Positions 44,290 through 54,514 of a stretch of DNA of 64,000 bases are shown here, one piece after another; the stretch's first letter is position 1, and each line of letters starts with the position of its first letter. The notes under the pieces are model-generated. The model saw only the letters and a list, made by a program, of their open reading frames with translations. It did no database searches and had not been told where the DNA came from. Position numbers and translations under genes: made by a program. This DNA is from an uncultured Siphonobacter sp. (GTDB taxonomy: Bacteria; Bacteroidota; Bacteroidia; Cytophagales; Spirosomataceae): contig CAJYIW010000004.1 of NCBI GenBank assembly GCA_913775095.1, positions 124,001 to 188,000 on the forward strand, given 5' to 3'.

Positions 44290-47200
44290 ATGTTTAAGCA
44301 GTTCATTCATAGACCAGTACTTGCTATTGTCATATCGCTCGTTATCGTTTTTACGGGTATTCTTGCGATCAATAGCCTTCCCATTTCCCAATTTCCTGAA
44401 ATTTCACCGCCAATGGTTATCGTCCGGGCTTCCTACCCCGGTGCGAGTGCCAAAGTGTTAACGGAATCCGTACTGATTCCAATGGAACAGGCCATCAACG
44501 GCGTTCCGGGCATGAAATACATGACTTCCGATGCCACCAGTGCGGGGGAAGCCAACATTCAGGTGGTGTTCAACCTGGGTACCGACCCCGATCAGGCGGT
44601 TGTTAACATTAACACCCGGATTGCTCAGGTCCTCAACCGTTTGCCGATTCTGGTACAACGCGAGGGGGTTATCGTAAACCGGATTGTTCCCAACATGCTG
44701 ATGTACGTGAACCTTTACAGTAAGGATCCGCACGCGGACATGAAGTTCCTTTTCAACTTTGCCGGGGTAAACATGATTCCCGAGTTACAGCGTCTGAACG
44801 GTATCGGTCAGGCGAGTATCCTCGGTAGCCGTCAGTACGCCATGCGGATCTGGCTGAAACCCGACCGGATGCGGGCGTATAACATCTCAGCGGAGGAAGT
44901 CATGGACGCTCTGGATGAGCAAAGTGTCATTGGTTCTCCCGGTCGTCTGGGCCGAAGTGATGGGAAACGGGCCGAAGCCCTCGAATACGTACTGACCTAT
45001 CAGGGCCGGTTTAACGAAGTAGAGCAGTATAAGAATGTGATCGTCCGGGCCAATCCCAACGGCGAGATTCTGTACCTGAAGGATGTGGCTAACGTTGAGC
45101 TGGGTAGTGAATATTATGATATTTACTCGAACCTGAACGGGTATCCCTCGGCGGCTATCGTGCTGAAACAAACGTACGGTAGTAATGCCAGTGACGTTAT
45201 CAAGGAAGTAAAAGATAAACTGGATGAGCTGAAAAAATCGTCCTTCCCTCCCGGAATGGACTATAAAATCAGCTATGACGTTTCGAACTTCCTCGATGCT
45301 TCGATTGAAAACGTAATTCACACCCTGCGGGATGCCTTTATTCTGGTAGCTCTGGTGGTATTCGTCTTCCTGGGCGACTGGCGTTCGACGCTGATTCCAA
45401 CCATTGCCGTTCCGGTATCGCTGATTGGGGCCTTTATGTTCATGCAGTTGTTCGGACTGACGATCAACATGATCACCCTTTTCGCTCTGGTACTGGCGAT
45501 TGGTATTGTAGTCGATGATGCGATTGTGGTGGTCGAGGCCGTCCACGCCAAGATGGAAGAAGAGCATTTATCGCCCTATAAAGCGGTGAAGAAAGTACTT
45601 CACGAAATCAGCGGAGCCGTTATTGCCATTACCTTATTAATGACTGCGGTGTTTATTCCCGTGGCGTTCATGTCGGGTCCGGTGGGGATTTTCTATCGCC
45701 AGTTCTCGATTACCATGGCGACGTCCATCGTACTTTCCGGGCTGGTAGCCTTAACCCTGACGCCGGTTCTTTGTGCGATGATCCTGAAGAATAATCACGG
45801 CAAACCGCGTAAGAAAACGATCATTAATCGCGGCCTGGATGCCTTTAACCGCGGTTTCGATAAACTGACGGGTAAATACACAAGTCTGTTACGACTGATC
45901 GTAAACCGTCGGGTGATCACCTTTGGTATTCTGCTGGCATTCGGGGCGGGTATCTTCGGAATCAGTACGACCTTACCTTCCGGTTTTATCCCCAGTGAAG
46001 ATCAGGGCATGATTTACGCCATCATTCAAACGCCTCCGGGATCAACGCTGGAACGCACGAATGACATCGGTCGCAAATTGCAGTCCATTGCCGAAAAAGT
46101 AGAAGGCATCGAGTCAGTATCGGCTCTGGCGGGTTATGAGGTATTAACGGAAGGTCGGGGTTCCAACGCCGGTACCTGTCTGATTAACCTGAAACCCTGG
46201 TCGGAACGCAAGCAGACGGTAAATGAAATCATCTACGAACTTGAGGAAAAAGCCAAGGTCATTCCCGGAGCGACCATCGAGTTCTTCGATCCTCCGGCCG
46301 TACCTGGCTACGGTGCTGCGGGTGGTTTCTCGCTCCAATTACTGGATAAAACCAACTCGGGCGATTATCAGCAGCTTCAGAAAGTGAGTAATGAGTTCAT
46401 GGCGGAGCTGAAAAAACGCAAGGAGTTAACGGGTCTGTTCACGTTCTTCAGTGCGAACTATCCCCAGTATGAGCTGGAAATTGATAACAAACTGGCCATG
46501 CAGAAAGGCGTTTCGATTGGTAAAGCCATGAATACGCTGTCCATTCTGATTGGTAGTTCGTACGAATTAGGTTTCATCAAATTCCAGCGGTTCTTCAAAG
46601 TGTTCGTGCAGGCGGGTCCCGAATATCGCCGCTTGCCCGACGATCTGATGCAGCTCTACGTCAAGAATAATCGTGACGAAATGGTGCCTTTCTCGGCCTT
46701 CATGAAGATCAAGAAAACCCAGGGAGCCAACGAGATCAACCGGTATAACATGTACACCACGGCGGCCTTCCGGGGAGCTCCAGCCAAAGGATACAGTAGT
46801 GGAGAAGCCATCAAGGTGATTCAGGAAGTAGCCAAGAAAACGCTGCCACGGGGTTACGACATCGACTGGGCCGGTTTGTCCAAGGATGAAGTGGTTCGGG
46901 GTAATGAAGCCGTCGTGATCTTCCTGATTGTACTGGCCTTCGTTTACATGGTATTAGCTGCTCAATATGAGAGCTTTATCCTGCCGCTGGCCGTTATTTT
47001 CTCCCTGCCCGCCGGGATTTTCGGATCCTTCCTGCTGATTAAGATGATGGGCCTTGCCAATGACATTTATGCTCAGGTAGGTCTGGTCATGCTGGTCGGT
47101 CTGTTAGGGAAGAATGCCGTCCTGATTGTGGAGTTCGCCGTTCAGAGGCATCAGCAGGGAGTCAGCGTTTTTGAAGCCGCCATTGAAGGGGCCAAAGAAC

Positions 47201-47457
47201 GTTTCCGACCCATCCTGATGACGTCCTTCGCGTTCATTGCGGGTTTGATTCCGCTGGTCGTGGCCACCGGCCCCGGTGCCATCGGTAACCGTACCATCGG
47301 TTCGTCTGCTCTAGGAGGTATGCTTTTCGGAACGGTCTTCGGTGTCATCATCGTGCCCGGCCTGTATTACATCTTCGGCAGCATCGCCGCGAAACGGAAA
47401 CTCATCAAACACGAAGCGGAGAATCCTTTAACTGAAGAAATGGAGCACCATGTTTAA
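44290..47457 (+). CDS. RND family efflux pump, hydrophobe/amphiphile exporter (AcrB type)
   Basis: A 1055-residue inner-membrane protein with twelve expected helices. The N-terminus FIHRPVLAIVISLVIVFTGI, ISPPMVIVRASYPGASAKV and GIVVDDAIVVVEAVHAKMEE (with the TM4 Asp-Asp of the proton relay) are typical. PPAVPGYGAAGGFSLQL and the C-terminal GLLGKNAVLIVEFAVQ also fit. It exports drugs, dyes, bile-like amphiphiles or other compounds using the proton gradient. The middle gene of the operon, it overlaps the channel gene by 8 bp. Confidence 0.97.
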   Translation: MFKQFIHRPVLAIVISLVIVFTGILAINSLPISQFPEISPPMVIVRASYPGASAKVLTESVLIPMEQAINGVPGMKYMTSDATSAGEANIQVVFNLGTDPDQAVVNINTRIAQVLNRLPILVQREGVIVNRIVPNMLMYVNLYSKDPHADMKFLFNFAGVNMIPELQRLNGIGQASILGSRQYAMRIWLKPDRMRAYNISAEEVMDALDEQSVIGSPGRLGRSDGKRAEALEYVLTYQGRFNEVEQYKNVIVRANPNGEILYLKDVANVELGSEYYDIYSNLNGYPSAAIVLKQTYGSNASDVIKEVKDKLDELKKSSFPPGMDYKISYDVSNFLDASIENVIHTLRDAFILVALVVFVFLGDWRSTLIPTIAVPVSLIGAFMFMQLFGLTINMITLFALVLAIGIVVDDAIVVVEAVHAKMEEEHLSPYKAVKKVLHEISGAVIAITLLMTAVFIPVAFMSGPVGIFYRQFSITMATSIVLSGLVALTLTPVLCAMILKNNHGKPRKKTIINRGLDAFNRGFDKLTGKYTSLLRLIVNRRVITFGILLAFGAGIFGISTTLPSGFIPSEDQGMIYAIIQTPPGSTLERTNDIGRKLQSIAEKVEGIESVSALAGYEVLTEGRGSNAGTCLINLKPWSERKQTVNEIIYELEEKAKVIPGATIEFFDPPAVPGYGAAGGFSLQLLDKTNSGDYQQLQKVSNEFMAELKKRKELTGLFTFFSANYPQYELEIDNKLAMQKGVSIGKAMNTLSILIGSSYELGFIKFQRFFKVFVQAGPEYRRLPDDLMQLYVKNNRDEMVPFSAFMKIKKTQGANEINRYNMYTTAAFRGAPAKGYSSGEAIKVIQEVAKKTLPRGYDIDWAGLSKDEVVRGNEAVVIFLIVLAFVYMVLAAQYESFILPLAVIFSLPAGIFGSFLLIKMMGLANDIYAQVGLVMLVGLLGKNAVLIVEFAVQRHQQGVSVFEAAIEGAKERFRPILMTSFAFIAGLIPLVVATGPGAIGNRTIGSSALGGMLFGTVFGVIIVPGLYYIFGSIAAKRKLIKHEAENPLTEEMEHHV

Positions 47458-48883
47458 TAAACGAATCATACAGTACACGGGAATTATGTTGCTTTCCCTG
47501 CTGTACACGGCCTGTAAGGTTCCTTCCCTGGTTCCCCGGACCGAAAATAAGAAAACCCCTGCGAGTTATAACCACTCGCAGGACAGTACCAACACCGCCC
47601 GGCTGAAATGGAAAAAGTTCTATAACGACCCTTACCTGACGGCCCTGATTGATACCGCTCTGCGGAATAACCAGGAACTGAACATCGTTTTGCAGGAAAT
47701 TGAGATTTCCCGGAATGAAATCAGGGTCAGAAAAGGGGAATACCTGCCTTTCGTCGGACTGAAAGCCGGAGCGGGTGTGGACAAGGCAGCTCGTTACACC
47801 AACATTGGAGCCATGGAAGCGACCACGGATATTAAACCCGGTCGTCCAATGCCCGATCCCGTGCCTGATCTTCTGCTGGGGGCCTACGCTCGCTGGGAGA
47901 TTGACATCTGGAACAAGCTGCACAACGCTCAGAAAGCAGCGGTGAATCGTTACCTGTCGACGGTAGAAGGCCGGAACTTCGTGATCACGAATCTGATTGC
48001 CGAGATTGCTAATTCGTATTATGAATTGCTGGCTCTGGATAATCAGCTGGCCATTGTACGGCAAAACATTGAAATTCAGACGAATGCCCTGGAAGTCGTG
48101 CGTTTGCAGAAACAGGCCACCCGCGTCACCGAATTAGCCGTTCGCCGATTCGAGGCTCAGGTACTGAACACGCAGAGTTTGCAGTATAAAATTCAGCAGC
48201 AAATCACGGAAACTGAGAACCGGATTAACTTCCTGCTGGCTCGCTATCCTCAGCCCATCCAGCGGAATGACGATACTTTCAATCGTCTGACGCCTCAGGC
48301 CGTTCAGGCAGGTTTGCCTTCGCAACTGCTCGAAAACCGACCTGACATCAAACGGGCGGAACAGGAACTGGCCGCCGCCAAACTGGATGTTCAGATAGCC
48401 AAAGCTCAGTTTTATCCTTCGTTAAGTATCAGTGCGGCTTTTGGATACCGGGCCTTTAATCCAGCTTATTTCATCAAAACGCCCGAATCCATTTTGTATT
48501 CGCTGGCGGGTGAACTGGTGGGACCGCTCGTCAACCGAAACGCCATTAAGGCGACGTATTCCAATGCTAACGCGAAACAGATTCAGGCCGTTTATAATTA
48601 CGAAAAAACGATCTTAAACGCCTATTTTGAAGTCGCTAACCAAATGGCCAAAATTGGTAACCTGGAAAAAAGCTATGGCTTGCAGGAAAAAGAAGTGAAA
48701 GCTCTGACGCAGTCTACCAATATTTCGAATGACCTGTTTCAGGCGGCCCGTGCCGATTATATGGAAGTGTTGCTGACGCAACGCGATGCTCTGGAATCGA
48801 AATTCGAATTAATCGAAACCAAAAAGCAGCAGCTTAATGCCATGGTAAAAATTTATCAGGCTCTGGGCGGTGGCTGGAATTAA
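47450..48883 (+). CDS. TolC-like outer-membrane efflux lipoprotein (NodT family)
   Basis: A 477-residue protein with a lipobox (SLLYTACKVPS). Two repeats of the outer membrane efflux family are visible (WKKFYNDPYLTALIDTALRN, then NQELNIVLQEIEISRNEIRV; LLENRPDIKRAEQELAAAKL, then DVQIAKAQFYPSLSI). It forms the channel for the RND pump. The start overlaps the pump gene by 8 bp, so translation is probably coupled. A terminator follows at 48906. Confidence 0.96.
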   Translation: MFNKRIIQYTGIMLLSLLYTACKVPSLVPRTENKKTPASYNHSQDSTNTARLKWKKFYNDPYLTALIDTALRNNQELNIVLQEIEISRNEIRVRKGEYLPFVGLKAGAGVDKAARYTNIGAMEATTDIKPGRPMPDPVPDLLLGAYARWEIDIWNKLHNAQKAAVNRYLSTVEGRNFVITNLIAEIANSYYELLALDNQLAIVRQNIEIQTNALEVVRLQKQATRVTELAVRRFEAQVLNTQSLQYKIQQQITETENRINFLLARYPQPIQRNDDTFNRLTPQAVQAGLPSQLLENRPDIKRAEQELAAAKLDVQIAKAQFYPSLSISAAFGYRAFNPAYFIKTPESILYSLAGELVGPLVNRNAIKATYSNANAKQIQAVYNYEKTILNAYFEVANQMAKIGNLEKSYGLQEKEVKALTQSTNISNDLFQAARADYMEVLLTQRDALESKFELIETKKQQLNAMVKIYQALGGGWN

Positions 48884-48905
48884 TCCTACTGCTTAAGTAC
48901 GATAG

Positions 48906-48931
48906 AATGCCTCACCGCAGGGTGAGGCATT
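48906..48931 (+). terminator. Terminator of the RND operon
   Basis: 11-bp perfect stem (48906-48916 and 48921-48931), 4-nt loop, with a T run. Confidence 0.85.
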
Positions 48932-48961
48932 TTTATTGGCACCCCATCAGGGAGTACCTTC

Positions 48962-48996
48962 TTTGAAACAATTCCCCCGGAACGGCCCTATCTTTG
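48962..48996 (+). promoter_or_regulatory. Promoter of the lipoprotein gene
   Basis: TTTG at 48962-48965 and TATCTTTG at 48989-48996, with a 23-bp spacer. The start site would be near 49003, 16 bp before the GTG at 49019, which supports that start. Confidence 0.5.
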
Positions 48997-49018
48997 TCGA
49001 AATTTAACTATCCCGTTC

Positions 49019-49591
49019 GTGAAAATTTCCGCTATAGTTTCACTCCTGTTTCTGTTGGCACTGGTGGCCTGTACCCCAACGAAAGAAGAGGTGTGTTCAA
49101 AAATTGATGAAGCCGTGCGGTCCAATATTGAAGAGATTGCCGAGACCTATCAGCTCTCTCTGGAAATAGCTGAGGTCCACACGGTCGATTACGATACCAT
49201 TAATGAAAACCAGCTGGACCGCATTCGTTTGTCCGGCAGCCATAACCGTTACGAACGTTTCTGGAACGAGTATCAAACGCAGAAAGCAGGAATTGAAGCC
49301 ACACTGGACCAACTTGAGGCTGATCAGAAGAAAGGGCAGTCTCCAAGTCCTGCCCGCAAAAAAGAAGTGGAAACTTCGGCCCAGCGGATGATCGTCCTGT
49401 ATGATTCGGTGAAACATTACTTAACTCTGGATTCTACCATTAAAGCCCGTATTCTGGCCCGCCAGGACACCAGCAAAATCTATTTTTACAGCAAAACCTA
49501 CAACCGATATCGTCTCGCCGGAAGAAATACGGCGGATACCAGTCGTTACATCGTCGATCAGAAGTTTAAAATCGTACGGTTATCGAACTAA
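49019..49591 (+). CDS. Unknown lipoprotein
   Basis: A 190-residue protein beginning with GTG. The lipobox is LLALVACTPT. The mature part is polar and helical (EEIAETYQLSLEIAEV, EATLDQLEADQKKGQ) with a basic, Tyr-rich stretch (KTYNRYRLAGRN). No domain is recognised. It has its own promoter and stands alone after the efflux operon. Confidence 0.65.
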   Translation: MKISAIVSLLFLLALVACTPTKEEVCSKIDEAVRSNIEEIAETYQLSLEIAEVHTVDYDTINENQLDRIRLSGSHNRYERFWNEYQTQKAGIEATLDQLEADQKKGQSPSPARKKEVETSAQRMIVLYDSVKHYLTLDSTIKARILARQDTSKIYFYSKTYNRYRLAGRNTADTSRYIVDQKFKIVRLSN

Positions 49592-49785
49592 ATGAAGATA
49601 GTCAGATAAAGCATTTTCCTGGCAGTATTTTGCAGAAAAATGTCTTTAAATCAGCAAGTTAAGTAAATAAATTCTTTACGAATTTTTACTCCCTAAATAT
49701 AACGTTTACAACTATACGCTGATTTAATACATAGAAACAGCCCGCCCGGCTCCTGCCGGCGAGGCTTGCTTACCCTACTTTTACG

Positions 49786-49814
49786 AAAGGGACTGGCTAA
49801 TCACCAGTCCCTTT
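49786..49814. terminator. Hairpin between convergent genes
   Basis: 11-bp perfect stem (49786-49796 and 49804-49814) with a 7-nt loop, T-rich on the right and A-rich on the left. It sits just before the end of the dehydrogenase gene on the minus strand and can serve both sides. Confidence 0.7.
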
Positions 49815-49818
49815 TCAC

Positions 49819-50862
49819 TCACAAGCTGGCCATATCAATCACGAACCGATACCGCACGTCTCCCTTAAGCATGCGTTCGTAAGCATGATCAATGTCTTTG
49901 ATCGAAATGAGTTCGATGTCCGAGGTGATGTTATGCTCCGCACAGAAATCCAGCATTTCCTGGGTTTCCGGAATGCCCCCAATATTGGAGCCTGCAAGAC
50001 TTTTCCGTCCGGGAATCAGACTAAAAGCCAGTAAGGCCGAAGGCGTCGGGGGTGCCCCTACGCATATATGTACACCGTCGACTTTCAATAAGCTCAGGTA
50101 CTGGTTATAATCATGCTCGGCGGACACGGTATCCAGAATAAAATCAAACGATGCATTTGCGGCTTTCATCTGGTCGGGATCGCTGGTAACGATAAAATGA
50201 TGGGCCCCGAGTTTGCGGGCATCTTCTTCTTTACGGGCCGACGTACTTAATACGGTAACTTCTGCCCCCAGAGCCACGCCAAATTTCACGCCCATGTGAC
50301 CCAATCCACCTAAACCCAGTACCGCCAGTTTGTGTCCTTTTCCTACGTTCCAGTGGCGTAAGGGAGAATAGGTCGTGATGCCTGCACACAGCAGGGGGGC
50401 CGTTGCGGCCAGATCCAGTTTTTCCGAGAGATGCAGCACGAAATCTTCATGTACCACAATCGTATTTGAATAACCGCCGTAAGTAGGGGTTTTGCCATCC
50501 TGCTCCAGGCTATTGTAAGTCAGCGTATTGCCATTCACACAATACTGCTCCAGTCCCTGCTGGCAATTCTCGCAGGTACGGCAGGAGTCTACCATGCAAC
50601 CCGTTCCGGCTAAATCGCCGATGTTGAATGTTGAGACGTGACTACCGACCGCCACTACTGTACCGACGATTTCATGGCCTGGCACCATCGGAAAAATTCC
50701 TCCACCCCATTCATCTCTGATCTGGTGAAGATCGGAATGACATACCCCACAATAGGTGATGTCAATCTGCACATCGTGCGGACCTAATTCGCGTCTTTCG
50801 AAGTTCCAGGGAGCCAGAGGGGTCTCACTGGTTTGAGCGGCGTAACCTTTTGCTGCAATCAT
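49819..50862 (-). CDS. Zinc-dependent NAD(P) alcohol dehydrogenase (YahK/cinnamyl type)
   Basis: A 347-residue medium-chain dehydrogenase. The catalytic zinc site is visible in CGVCHSDLHQ with GHEIVGTV, the structural zinc site in CRTCENCQQGLEQYC, and the cofactor loop in VLGLGGLGHMGVKFG. The pattern matches YahK-like NADP-dependent aldehyde reductases. A role in aldehyde detoxification or alcohol oxidation is likely. It is a single gene with no related neighbours. Confidence 0.94.
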   Translation of the reverse strand: MIAAKGYAAQTSETPLAPWNFERRELGPHDVQIDITYCGVCHSDLHQIRDEWGGGIFPMVPGHEIVGTVVAVGSHVSTFNIGDLAGTGCMVDSCRTCENCQQGLEQYCVNGNTLTYNSLEQDGKTPTYGGYSNTIVVHEDFVLHLSEKLDLAATAPLLCAGITTYSPLRHWNVGKGHKLAVLGLGGLGHMGVKFGVALGAEVTVLSTSARKEEDARKLGAHHFIVTSDPDQMKAANASFDFILDTVSAEHDYNQYLSLLKVDGVHICVGAPPTPSALLAFSLIPGRKSLAGSNIGGIPETQEMLDFCAEHNITSDIELISIKDIDHAYERMLKGDVRYRFVIDMASL

Positions 50863-51053
50863 TCGTTGAGTTAATGTTTAGTACGTATGAGCTGTCCTTT
50901 GGAAGAGGGCTCCTTGATCTTCCAAAATTTCAGACCATACCGGACCCCTTACAATGCCTCAAGAGGACGGATGCCTAATTCAACCAAAGCCTACTCTATA
51001 CCAGAGCTGAAAACTGAAATACCGAGGACGGCTTACGATAGCCTGGTCAACGA

Positions 51054-51434
51054 TCAGATGTTTTCCATAACGGATTTCAGATTGGCCCGGGTAATGGGTT
51101 TACCCAGATACCCATACACCTGTTCGTAATCATTCGCCTTCTGAATGTCCCTGGGGTCCATGGATGACGAGCAGATGTATATTTTCCAGCTTTTCGTTTC
51201 AAACCGGGGATCATCCACCAGAGCATCCAGAAACTGCCAGCCGTCCATGATAGGCATATTCAAATCCAGCAGAATGATGTCGGGTTCTTCCGGAGGGTCT
51301 CCCTGAAGGTATTCCAAAGCTTCCAGTCCACTGTAATAATGAAGGATAGTGGTATCCGGACTTACTTTTCTCAGTAATAATTCAGTAGCTCGATGCAGCA
51401 GTTTATCATCGTCAATAATGGCCAGCGTGCTCAT
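51054..51434 (-). CDS. Single-domain response regulator
   Basis: A 126-residue receiver domain only. Acidic cluster IIDDDK near the start and phosphoacceptor Asp in ILLDLNMPIMDGWQF, with the conserved Lys in GYLGKPIT. No output domain. It lies 6 bp downstream of the PAS kinase gene on the same strand and should be its partner, either as a phosphate relay or to bind another protein. Confidence 0.94.
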   Translation of the reverse strand: MSTLAIIDDDKLLHRATELLLRKVSPDTTILHYYSGLEALEYLQGDPPEEPDIILLDLNMPIMDGWQFLDALVDDPRFETKSWKIYICSSSMDPRDIQKANDYEQVYGYLGKPITRANLKSVMENI

Positions 51435-51440
51435 AGATTT

Positions 51441-52967
51441 CTAGACTAAAAGGTCATACATTGAAATGATAAAGAGCGAACCCTGACCCACTTTGCTTTG
51501 CAACTGAATCGTACCTCCCATCGCCTCGATTTGATTTTTAACTTTAAATAAACCTATGCCACTGCCTTCGAAATTGCCGTGAAAGCGTTTTTTATATCGG
51601 AAAACCTGATTACCGTACTGGGCAAGGTCCATTCCCAGACCGTTATCCTCCAGAGTCAGAACTACTTTTCCTTCCTTGTTTTTGTAAGTCCGGATGGTAA
51701 TGACCGGCGGCACCCCGGGCCGGGAAAATTTAATGGCGTTATCCATTAACTGCACCACTATTTCTTCCAAGTAATGATTGGAAACCCGGACATTGGCCAC
51801 CTTCAGCTCTTCTATGATCTGAACATTTCGGGCCTGTATCTGCGGGGAAAGCGTCTCTTTTGCTTTAGTGAGGATGTCTTTAAAATAACAGTCAACGATC
51901 TGTTTTTCCGGAAAGGTTTGCAGGTGTATTGTGGCCTGAAGATCGTTCAGCGTATTGAGTAAATCATTGGCCAGGGAATCCAGCATCGGTAAGAATTCCT
52001 GCTGTTCGGGTTGCTCTACAATGTCGAGCAGCTCGGTAATCTGTTTTATACTACTGGCCGGACCCCGCAAGTGATGAGCCAGCATCTGATTGAACTCCAG
52101 CAACTGACTCAGTTTTTTCTGTAACTCCCGACGGCTTTCGTTCAATACCTGATTCTGGTCCTCCAGCGTTCGCATCAGTTTCTTCTGCTCGGAAATATTA
52201 ACGACCCGGGAAACAAAAAACTTGGGACTCTGGTCGTCATTTCGAATCAGATTCACCGAAAGCAAGGCCCAGATGATGGATCCGTCTTTATGAACGTAAC
52301 GCTTTTCCAGCTGGTAATTACTCATATCCCCGGCCAGCATCTGTTCAACGTAAGACAGGTCCAGATCCAGATCCTCGATGAAGGTAATGTCCTGAAACGT
52401 GAGCTCCAGTAATTCTTCGCGACTGTATCCCAGCATTAGACATAATGCATGATTTACCTCCAGCCAGTGCCCTTCCGGAGACACAAAGGCAATGCCCAGG
52501 GTGGTGTTGTGAATAATGGCATTCGAAAACAGATTCTGCTGATATTGATCCAGTAAATCTTTCTCTGTTTTCTCGCTCTCATCCCAGAAGGTACACAGCA
52601 CATAAGGCTTATTTTCGAGCGTAATCATCTGAGAATTGACGGTCAGCCAGAGCCTTTTTCCGTCCGGCCGCCGTACCCCCATGCGAACATCCCGGTAAGC
52701 TTTGCCCGTGTGCATGGTCATGACAAAGGGATAGTGTTCCTGGGGAAGAGGGGTCCCATCAATTTGAAAAGAATACCAGCCTTCTGATTCGTCAAAAAAC
52801 TGATAATGAACTTCTGAATTTAAATTTAAAATCTCCGATGCCCGTGCATTATAGGCAAGCAATCCTCTTCCCTTTTCAATGACCAGCATCCCTTCCAGAA
52901 CTGAGTCGAATATAGATTTTTCAAATAGAGCGTTTGATAAACCAGTGTCAAATGACGGCTTTTCCAA
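51441..52967 (-). CDS. PAS-domain sensor histidine kinase
   Basis: A 508-residue soluble kinase without membrane helices. PAS domains cover about residues 15-270 (YNARASEILNLNSEVHYQF, then LGYSREELLELTFQDITFIE) and a coiled coil follows (NQVLNESRRELQKKLSQL). The H-box is AHHLRGPASSIKQI, an unusual but known Bacteroidota type, and the ATPase domain has LMDNAIKFSRPG, LEDNGLGMD and GSGIGLFKVKN. It likely senses a cytoplasmic or redox/light cue and phosphorylates the receiver encoded next to it. Signal unknown. Confidence 0.93.
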   Translation of the reverse strand: MEKPSFDTGLSNALFEKSIFDSVLEGMLVIEKGRGLLAYNARASEILNLNSEVHYQFFDESEGWYSFQIDGTPLPQEHYPFVMTMHTGKAYRDVRMGVRRPDGKRLWLTVNSQMITLENKPYVLCTFWDESEKTEKDLLDQYQQNLFSNAIIHNTTLGIAFVSPEGHWLEVNHALCLMLGYSREELLELTFQDITFIEDLDLDLSYVEQMLAGDMSNYQLEKRYVHKDGSIIWALLSVNLIRNDDQSPKFFVSRVVNISEQKKLMRTLEDQNQVLNESRRELQKKLSQLLEFNQMLAHHLRGPASSIKQITELLDIVEQPEQQEFLPMLDSLANDLLNTLNDLQATIHLQTFPEKQIVDCYFKDILTKAKETLSPQIQARNVQIIEELKVANVRVSNHYLEEIVVQLMDNAIKFSRPGVPPVITIRTYKNKEGKVVLTLEDNGLGMDLAQYGNQVFRYKKRFHGNFEGSGIGLFKVKNQIEAMGGTIQLQSKVGQGSLFIISMYDLLV

Positions 52968-53773
52968 TGGCGAAATGGGTTATTAAATGAACGGGGACTA
53001 TTCCTAAAGCCTCTTCATCCTTAAGGCTGTCCGAATGTATCCATAAGTACTAATAACAAACGTACCTATTTATACTCAATACACCATCACCTTTTTCAGG
53101 GAGGATAAGGCACAACTCCGGCGTAAAAGGATTCTTTTCTAGTACTTTAGTATTAACGTATAGTTTACTTTTTCTGAAATAATCCCTTGCTTACCTGACT
53201 ATAAAATGTCTGGCCAGCCCTTGTTATCGAATGGCTGGCGGTACGAACAGCCAGTGGGGGTTACTGATCCTTTATTTTTCAGCTAAGATGTTTACCACCG
53301 GTTAACCTGGCTGTTTTATTTGTAATCAATGACTTGAAATCTCTCCAAGCAGGTCTGAATGAACTCACTACTTTAATTTCAGATCATATAAGCTTTGAAA
53401 GTGTGCCCCTGAAATAACATGAGATCACCGCAGGCTCCGCTTTAGTCAACTTACTCCATGGCTTTCATTCAAGTTAAAGATCGTAAATCCATAAAATGAA
53501 CACAAGAACAGATGAAAATATTACCTTTTACGTGTTCCTTAGGAGTAATTAGTAATAAGTATTTCAATAAAATACGAACAAATATCAACTCATTTCTTTC
53601 CATTTACACTACCCTGGGGCTAAAGTACTGCGTCTTAAAATAGAGTTAAATCAATTATGGATAAGGGGAAATCCCTTTTTTTCCTCCAACATTTTATAAG
53701 GTGAGTTTGTTATTTACTGGAACAGGATAGACTCCTTCAATTCACGTTAAACAATACTAACTCTTACTTTATC
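52968..53773. other. 806-bp gene-free region
   Basis: It contains the kinase promoter and a weak hairpin at 53663-53677 (AAGGG/CCCTT, then T residues). Inspection for other genes or elements gave nothing clear. It is AT-rich. Confidence 0.4.
53057..53064 (-). promoter_or_regulatory. Likely -7 element of the kinase/receiver operon
   Basis: CAAACGTA on the plus strand reads TACGTTTG on the minus strand (TAnnTTTG), about 90 bp before the kinase start. No -33 element of standard spacing was seen. Confidence 0.35.
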
Positions 53774-54247
53774 ATGGAAAACATTATTGGTATTTCCGCC
53801 GAAAACCGTGCTGTCGTAGCTCATCAGCTTGATAAACTGCTGGCCGACGAATTTGTGCTTTATACAAAAACGCTTAACGCTCACTGGAACCTGGAAGGAA
53901 TGGATTTTCATTCCGTTCACCTGTATTTCGAAGAACTGTACAAACAATCCGCTGAGATCGTCGATGGCGTTGCCGAGCGGATTCGTCAGCTGGGGCATTA
54001 TGCACCAGGAACGCTGAAAAATTTTCTGGAACTTACCCATCTGACTGAAAAAGATGGTGGTGGGAATGACAGCCGTACGCTGATCGCTAAATTACTGGCC
54101 GATCACGAAAGTATCATTGAATTCATCCGTGGTAACATCGATGAGTTTGAGGAAGCTCATAAAGATGCGGGTACTTCTGACTGGGTGACGGGCCTGATGG
54201 AAACGCACGAAAAAATCGCCTGGATGTTACGGGCTCATTTAAAATAA
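53774..54247 (+). CDS. dps: Dps family ferritin-like protein
   Basis: A 157-residue Dps protein. The inter-subunit ferroxidase ligands are in place: His37 in AHWNLEG, His49 and Glu53 in VHLYFEELY, and Asp64 and Glu68 in EIVDGVAERI, with the spacing of known Dps proteins. It oxidises and stores iron, protects against peroxide and forms a dodecamer. The gene is alone and has a terminator after it; its promoter was not located. The N-terminal tail is short, so DNA binding is uncertain. Confidence 0.95.
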   Translation: MENIIGISAENRAVVAHQLDKLLADEFVLYTKTLNAHWNLEGMDFHSVHLYFEELYKQSAEIVDGVAERIRQLGHYAPGTLKNFLELTHLTEKDGGGNDSRTLIAKLLADHESIIEFIRGNIDEFEEAHKDAGTSDWVTGLMETHEKIAWMLRAHLK

Positions 54248-54268
54248 TAGCTGACTTTAGTCCTATCG

Positions 54269-54302
54269 AAAACCGTGGAATCCTGAAGGGTTTCACGGTT
54301 TT
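54269..54302 (+). terminator. Terminator after dps
   Basis: Stem AAAACCGTG with CACGGTTTT (54269-54277 and 54294-54302) with further inner pairing, followed by T residues. Confidence 0.7.
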
Positions 54303-54514
54303 TTTATAAGCGTAATCTGCCCAATCCATTCGGATGGGTTTTCCCGTATTTTCCAGTTACAGCCCTGAAATCCAGCGATCACTTTTCATTCATATTATCA
54401 TTTATTAAATAAATTGCGACCAAGGCCTTTCTGGCTCAAAACATTTTAAAAACACACCTGATTATACGCTTAAAAGTACACCTTTGCAAACCCACATCTT
54501 GTTAAAAGAATCCG

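Noticed and set aside
49741-49770. GC-rich CCGGC/GCCGG hairpin
   Set aside because: Five-bp arms only, and the better hairpin lies just downstream at 49786.
53215-53270. Possible palindrome (CCAGCC / GGCTGG) in the gap before dps
   Set aside because: Arms are only about 6 bp and show no good structure.
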